A stretch of DNA of 6,352 nt, taken from the NCBI GenBank assembly GCA_016781705.1, contig JADDPV010000180.1:1-6352 (forward strand), given 5' to 3'. Shown one piece after another: positions 5,271 through 6,352 of this stretch. Every line of letters begins with the position of its first letter. The first letter of the stretch is position 1. Origin of the DNA: Rubrobacter sp. Its GTDB lineage: Bacteria > Actinomycetota > Rubrobacteria > Rubrobacterales > Rubrobacteraceae. The notes under the pieces are model-generated. The model was given only the letters and a program-made list of their open reading frames with translations, was not told where the DNA came from and ran no database searches. A program made the position numbers and the translations under genes.

Positions 5271-6352
5271 TTGCGAGGCTGGAAGGGCGGAGCTGTCGCG
5301 ATCGGACGTGAGCTCGAGCGCCGGTTCGACCGGCTGAAGTTCGACCTGAGGCGGCGCCGCGGATGGGCGCGACCCGCGGAGGTGCGGCCGTATCGGGGGC
5401 ACGGCACGGCGCGGGCGCTGTATATGAAGGGCCGGGTGCTGGAGGGGAAGGGCATCACCCGCTCCAGCGAAGCGGACACGATCCGGACGAACCTGCGCAA
5501 CATGGCGAGGAGGTTCCTGAGCGCGGAGATCCCCTACGCTCGCGTCCACGCCACGTTCGGTGGGCAGGAAGTCACGGCGGTCGCCGACGAGGAGGGCTTC
5601 TTCGACCTACGCTTCGAGTTGCCCGAGCCGCTGCCGGAAGGTCCGGCGTGGCGTCCGGTCGAGGTCGAGGTAGTATGGCCCGAGGAGGACGCAGGCGCCA
5701 GGGCCAGCGGGGGCGTGCTCGTGCCGTCAGGGGCCGAGCTGGGCGTGATCAGCGACCTCGACGACACGGTAGTGCGGTCCGACGTGACGAACCTCCTGAA
5801 GATGGCGCGCCTGGCGCTCCTCAACAACGCCCACACCAGGCTGCCCTTTGAGGGCGTCGCCGCCTTCTACCACGCGCTGCAGCGGGGCGCCGGCGGGCCT
5901 GACGGCGGCGTCTTCAACCCGATCTTCTACGTATCCAGCAGCCCGTGGAACCTCTACGATCTGCTGGAGGACTTCCTGGACGTGCACGGGGTCCCGGCGG
6001 GGCCGCTCTTCCTCAAGGACTGGGGACCGACGACGCTCAAGGGTCACGCGAAGCACAAGCTCGCCGTGATCCGGACGCTCCTGGAGACGTACCCAGAGAT
6101 GCCGTTCGTGCTCGTCGGGGACTCGGGCGAGAAGGACCCGGAGATCTACCGCACCGTCGTCCTGGAGAACCCGGGGCGCATCCGCGCGATCTACATCCGC
6201 GACGTGACGACGCGCGAGCGCGACGCCGAGGTCCACGCTATCGCCCGCGAGGTTCGCTCTTTGGGCGTCGAGATGCTGCTCGCCGAGACCACGGCCGTCG
6301 CCGCCGAGCACGCCGCCGCCGCAGGCCTGATCCCGTCTGACGCCCTCCCGAC
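5271..6352 (+). CDS. App1-family (DUF2183) HAD-type phosphatase, 3' end cut by the window
   Basis: A partial gene of 360 codons, open to the right edge. The family is named for yeast App1, a magnesium-dependent phosphatidate phosphatase; bacterial members probably dephosphorylate phospholipids or related phosphomonoesters, but their substrates are mostly unproven. Residues about 45-145 form the conserved N-terminal beta-rich region (RALYMKGRVLEGKG ... GFFDLRFELP ... PVEVEVVWP). The phosphatase core follows: motif I ISDLDDTV with nucleophile D162 and D164 in a DxDxT signature; FYVSSSPWNLYDLL at 219-232 (motif II serines); a basic GHAKHKLAVI segment; and LVGDSGEKDPEIY at 281-293 with the acidic metal-binding residues D284 and D289. 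All catalytic motifs look intact. No signal peptide or membrane helix is seen, and the first 30 residues are strongly basic, which could aid membrane contact. The TTG start has GGAGGAG just upstream. The reading frame has no break. The missing end probably amounts to a short C-terminal tail. Confidence 0.9.
   Translation, partial: MRGWKGGAVAIGRELERRFDRLKFDLRRRRGWARPAEVRPYRGHGTARALYMKGRVLEGKGITRSSEADTIRTNLRNMARRFLSAEIPYARVHATFGGQEVTAVADEEGFFDLRFELPEPLPEGPAWRPVEVEVVWPEEDAGARASGGVLVPSGAELGVISDLDDTVVRSDVTNLLKMARLALLNNAHTRLPFEGVAAFYHALQRGAGGPDGGVFNPIFYVSSSPWNLYDLLEDFLDVHGVPAGPLFLKDWGPTTLKGHAKHKLAVIRTLLETYPEMPFVLVGDSGEKDPEIYRTVVLENPGRIRAIYIRDVTTRERDAEVHAIAREVRSLGVEMLLAETTAVAAEHAAAAGLIPSDALP

Noticed and set aside
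5727..6311. A 194-codon minus-strand open frame
   Set aside because: It lies wholly opposite the App1 catalytic core, whose motifs are intact on the plus strand, and it has no recognisable domain of its own.
1..6352. CRISPR arrays, tRNA or rRNA genes, insertion sequence ends, attachment sites
   Set aside because: No regularly spaced repeats, cloverleaf signatures, transposase or integrase motifs, or paired terminal inverted repeats were seen on either strand.

Overview
The window is high-GC DNA whose coding bias, frequent GTG/TTG starts and protein types (a membrane-anchored MerR-type regulator, an RlpA-LysM wall protein, a blue-copper protein, a bacterial App1 phosphatase) suggest a high-GC Gram-positive of the Actinomycetota. 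A Rubrobacter-like lineage is my guess; no rRNA or other marker gene is present to settle it.

Layout. (1) Positions 1-576 and 645-1100 (+) are two decayed genes. The first is the C-terminal part of a major facilitator transporter of the metabolite:H+ symporter (MHS) type. The second is the N-terminal third of a beta-ketoadipyl-CoA/acetyl-CoA thiolase. Every lesion I can place is a small indel, nearly all in homopolymers or tiny tandem repeats. (2) Positions 1101-1484 hold no gene I can recognise. (3) Positions 1485-2147 (-) encode a MerR-type helix-turn-helix protein ending in one transmembrane helix. (4) A 296-base divergent region follows, with a good sigma-A-like promoter pointing right, a short palindrome and an 8-bp direct repeat. 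(5) Positions 2444-3247 (+) encode a secreted RlpA-like double-psi beta-barrel protein with a tyrosine-rich linker and a C-terminal LysM domain. (6) Positions 3468-4574 (+) encode an IMP dehydrogenase/GMP reductase family enzyme without CBS domains. (7) Positions 4657-5169 (+) encode an exported type 1 copper (plastocyanin-like) protein. (8) Positions 5271 to the right edge (+) encode an App1-family (DUF2183, HAD-type) phosphatase, cut by the window end.

How the genes work together. The intact genes do not form one pathway. Each rightward gene has its own leader of about 80-220 bases with hairpins or promoter-like hexamers, so they look like separate transcription units: wall remodelling, purine nucleotide interconversion, extracytoplasmic copper redox chemistry and phospholipid/phosphomonoester metabolism. 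The two left-hand pseudogenes fit a lost uptake and beta-ketoadipate-type catabolic module.

I see no CRISPR array, tRNA, rRNA, insertion sequence or phage gene. I found no convincing previously undescribed multi-gene system. The most unusual items are the tail-anchored MerR protein, the mixed IMPDH/GMPR signature of the purine enzyme, and the microrepeat-indel pattern confined to the first 1.1 kb.
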